14,631 nucleotides of DNA, from the NCBI GenBank assembly GCA_022729275.1, contig JALDAH010000018.1, positions 1 to 14,631 on the forward strand, read 5' to 3'. The translations under genes were made by a program, and so were the position numbers. This document shows, one piece after another, positions 13,867-14,631 of the stretch (position 1 is its first letter; each line of letters begins with the position of its first letter). The DNA comes from Candidatus Nanoanaerosalina archaeon. GTDB taxonomy: Archaea > Nanohalarchaeota > Nanosalinia > Nanosalinales > Nanoanaerosalinaceae. The notes beneath the pieces were generated by a model. It was not told the DNA's origin, searched no databases, and saw only the letters and a list, made by a program, of their open reading frames with translations.

Positions 13867-14123
13867 GTGATGGAGTTAGTAAGCCCGCTTCTATTCAAAA
13901 CCTTATTCAACTAAGCACCTAAAAGCTTGCACCACAAAGCTTGCCACGTTTCAACTGTCCTCTCTACAACCTCAGCCTCTTATCGGCCTCATCGTAACAC
14001 AGAGAGAAGTATCGTTTCTGCTGCAGAGGCAGGGCTCTCACCCTCTCCGTTTTCCGGAGTTTGTGTATTGTGGAGGCGGGACTTTCTTCACCTAAAAAGG
14101 CGAAAAAGGTTCAACTCCTTCAC
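13867..14123 (-). ncRNA. rnpB: RNase P RNA (catalytic RNA of ribonuclease P)
   Basis: The RNA removes 5' leaders from pre-tRNAs. The core helices can be drawn by hand on the minus strand. P1 is GTGA-A-GGAGTT with AACTCC-A-TCAC (one A-A mismatch; 14123-14113 with 13877-13867). P2 is AACCTT with AAGGTT (14111-14106 with 13904-13899). P3 is the hairpin TTCGCC/GGTGAA. P4 is AAG-U-CCCGC with GCGGGCTT (14084-14076 with 13888-13881), including the universally conserved bulged U. The conserved block GAAGAAAGTCCCGC is CR-I. CAGAAACGATAC (14020-14009) fits CR-II, GGTGCAAGC (13933-13925) fits CR-IV, and GAAGCGGGCTTAC fits CR-V. The length of about 257 nt is short for an archaeal RNase P RNA, which is usually around 300 or more. 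The exact ends are taken from P1. It lies between the 23S rRNA and Sec61-beta on the same strand. Confidence 0.92.
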
Positions 14124-14147
14124 GGTAAACAAAAAGAAATTCTGAAT

Positions 14148-14155
14148 GATAAAAA
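14148..14155 (-). promoter_or_regulatory. rnpB: Probable TATA box of the RNase P RNA gene
   Basis: TTTTTATC on the minus strand, preceded by the purine-rich GAAACC (a possible TFB recognition element), is centred about 28 bases before the predicted RNA 5' end at 14123. This spacing suits an archaeal promoter and suggests that rnpB starts its own transcript rather than depending on the rRNA operon. Confidence 0.55.
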
Positions 14156-14163
14156 GGTTTCTG

Positions 14164-14192
14164 AAAAACAAACAAAAAAAGCAAAGAGGTCC
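14164..14192 (-). terminator. T-rich terminator downstream of 23S rRNA
   Basis: On the minus strand, after GGACC, the sequence is TCTTTGC, then seven T, G, TTTG and five T. GGACC (14192-14188) can pair with GGTCC (14236-14232) further upstream, enclosing a small TGTC-TTA-GACA hairpin (14230-14220). The trailer hairpin followed by U-tracts would end the rRNA transcript before the rnpB promoter. The U-tracts are the stronger part of the evidence. Confidence 0.5.
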
Positions 14193-14239
14193 TGTACATT
14201 CTTTGATTCATACTGACGCTGTCTAAGACACGGACCAAA

Positions 14240-14631
14240 AGGTTCAAAAGGCTCTTAGTAGTAGTCGGCTGAACACCTCGTTTCCTCAGTGCTTACACCG
14301 CTACTCTATCAAACCTGTCTTATACAGGCGCCAAAAATGGTTCTTTTCGAGGAGGGTTTCAGGCTTAGATGCTTTCAGCCCTTATCCCATAGAGCGTAGC
14401 TACGCAGCATGCCCTTAAGGACAACTGCTACACAATAGGCTCCGTTTCGGGGTTCCTTTCGTACTGTCCGAAACTTCCTCTCAACCAATCAAACACACCC
14501 AGTAGATAGCAACCGATCTGGCTCACGCCGATCTAAACCCAGCTCACGATCCGTTTTAATGGGTGAACACCCCCACCCTTGGCCGCGGCTGCACGGCCAG
14601 GATACGGAGAGCCGACATCGAAGTAACAAGC
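14240..14631 (-). rRNA. 23S ribosomal RNA, 3' part (cut by window edge)
   Basis: The minus strand carries universal 23S landmarks in order. These are CGATGTCGGCTC at the peptidyl-transferase edge; CCAAGGGTGGGGGTGTTCACCCATTAAAACGG with CGTGAGCTGGGTTTAGA (each piece recognised separately); CGGTTGCTATCTACTGGGTG; and the sarcin-ricin loop AGTACGAAAGGAACC (14465-14451). GATAGAGTAGCGGTGTAAGC and GTTCAGCCGACTACTACTAA follow close to the 3' end. Sequence details are archaeal rather than bacterial. A covarying stem change (GGC-GTGA-GCC where E. coli has GTC-GTGA-GAC) argues for a functional gene. The mature 3' end is placed at about 14240 by analogy with E. coli and could be off by some 10 bases. The rest of the gene and any 5' operon members lie beyond the window. 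I see no 5S rRNA between this gene and rnpB. Confidence 0.95.

Noticed and set aside
13927..14145. Plus-strand open frame of 72 codons near the right end
   Set aside because: It lies antisense to RNase P RNA, whose helices P1-P4 explain the sequence. The product is low-complexity with no recognisable domain.
14124..14240. Possible 5S rRNA or tRNA between 23S rRNA and RNase P RNA
   Set aside because: None of the conserved 5S blocks or tRNA arms could be found on either strand. The stretch holds only the 23S trailer, T-tracts and the rnpB promoter.

Overview
The window looks like a piece of an archaeal chromosome. The evidence is an archaeal-type 23S rRNA 3' end, an archaeal Sec61-beta, a tRNA intron at position 37/38 with a bulge-helix-bulge fold, TATA-type promoter elements, and single-domain KaiC/RAD55-family ATPases. 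The DNA is AT-rich. The giant surface protein is very acidic, but the cytoplasmic ATPases are lysine-rich and do not look strongly halophilic. A DPANN or other uncultivated archaeal lineage is plausible, but I cannot assign a taxon from this sequence alone.

Left part (1-12680). A truncated minus-strand KaiC-like ATPase gene begins at 131 and runs off the left edge. A divergent promoter region of about 97 bases separates it from an 11.15-kb plus-strand gene for a 3716-residue secreted, membrane-anchored protein. That protein has a signal peptide, a GATase1-like N-terminal domain, a MAM/jelly-roll-like domain, and at least 16 tandem Ig-like modules of about 100 residues. These are followed by further beta-sandwich modules, a NEW3-like domain, a coiled coil, one membrane helix and a basic/coiled cytoplasmic tail. 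Twenty bases downstream, on the same strand, lies a KaiC-like ATPase with an unusual extension of about 190 residues at its N terminus. The pair looks like an operon: a very long surface stalk or adhesin with a cytoplasmic ATPase partner.

Middle (12689-13381). A third KaiC-like ATPase lies convergently on the minus strand. It closely resembles the truncated one at the left edge, so two minus-strand paralogues bracket the plus-strand surface-protein cassette.

Right part (13495-14631, all minus strand) is a housekeeping RNA/secretion block. In transcription order it holds the 3' end of 23S rRNA, a T-rich terminator, an RNase P RNA gene with its own TATA element, a 54-residue Sec61-beta gene, an intron-containing tRNA-Arg(UCU) starting 8 bases after the Sec61-beta stop, and a T-run. 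RNase P RNA and a pre-tRNA substrate may therefore share one transcript. The 23S sarcin-ricin loop reads GAAA where nearly all ribosomes have GAGA.

The most interesting candidates are the giant surface protein plus KaiC-like ATPase pair, the rnpB-Sec61beta-tRNA arrangement, and the sarcin-ricin loop substitution.
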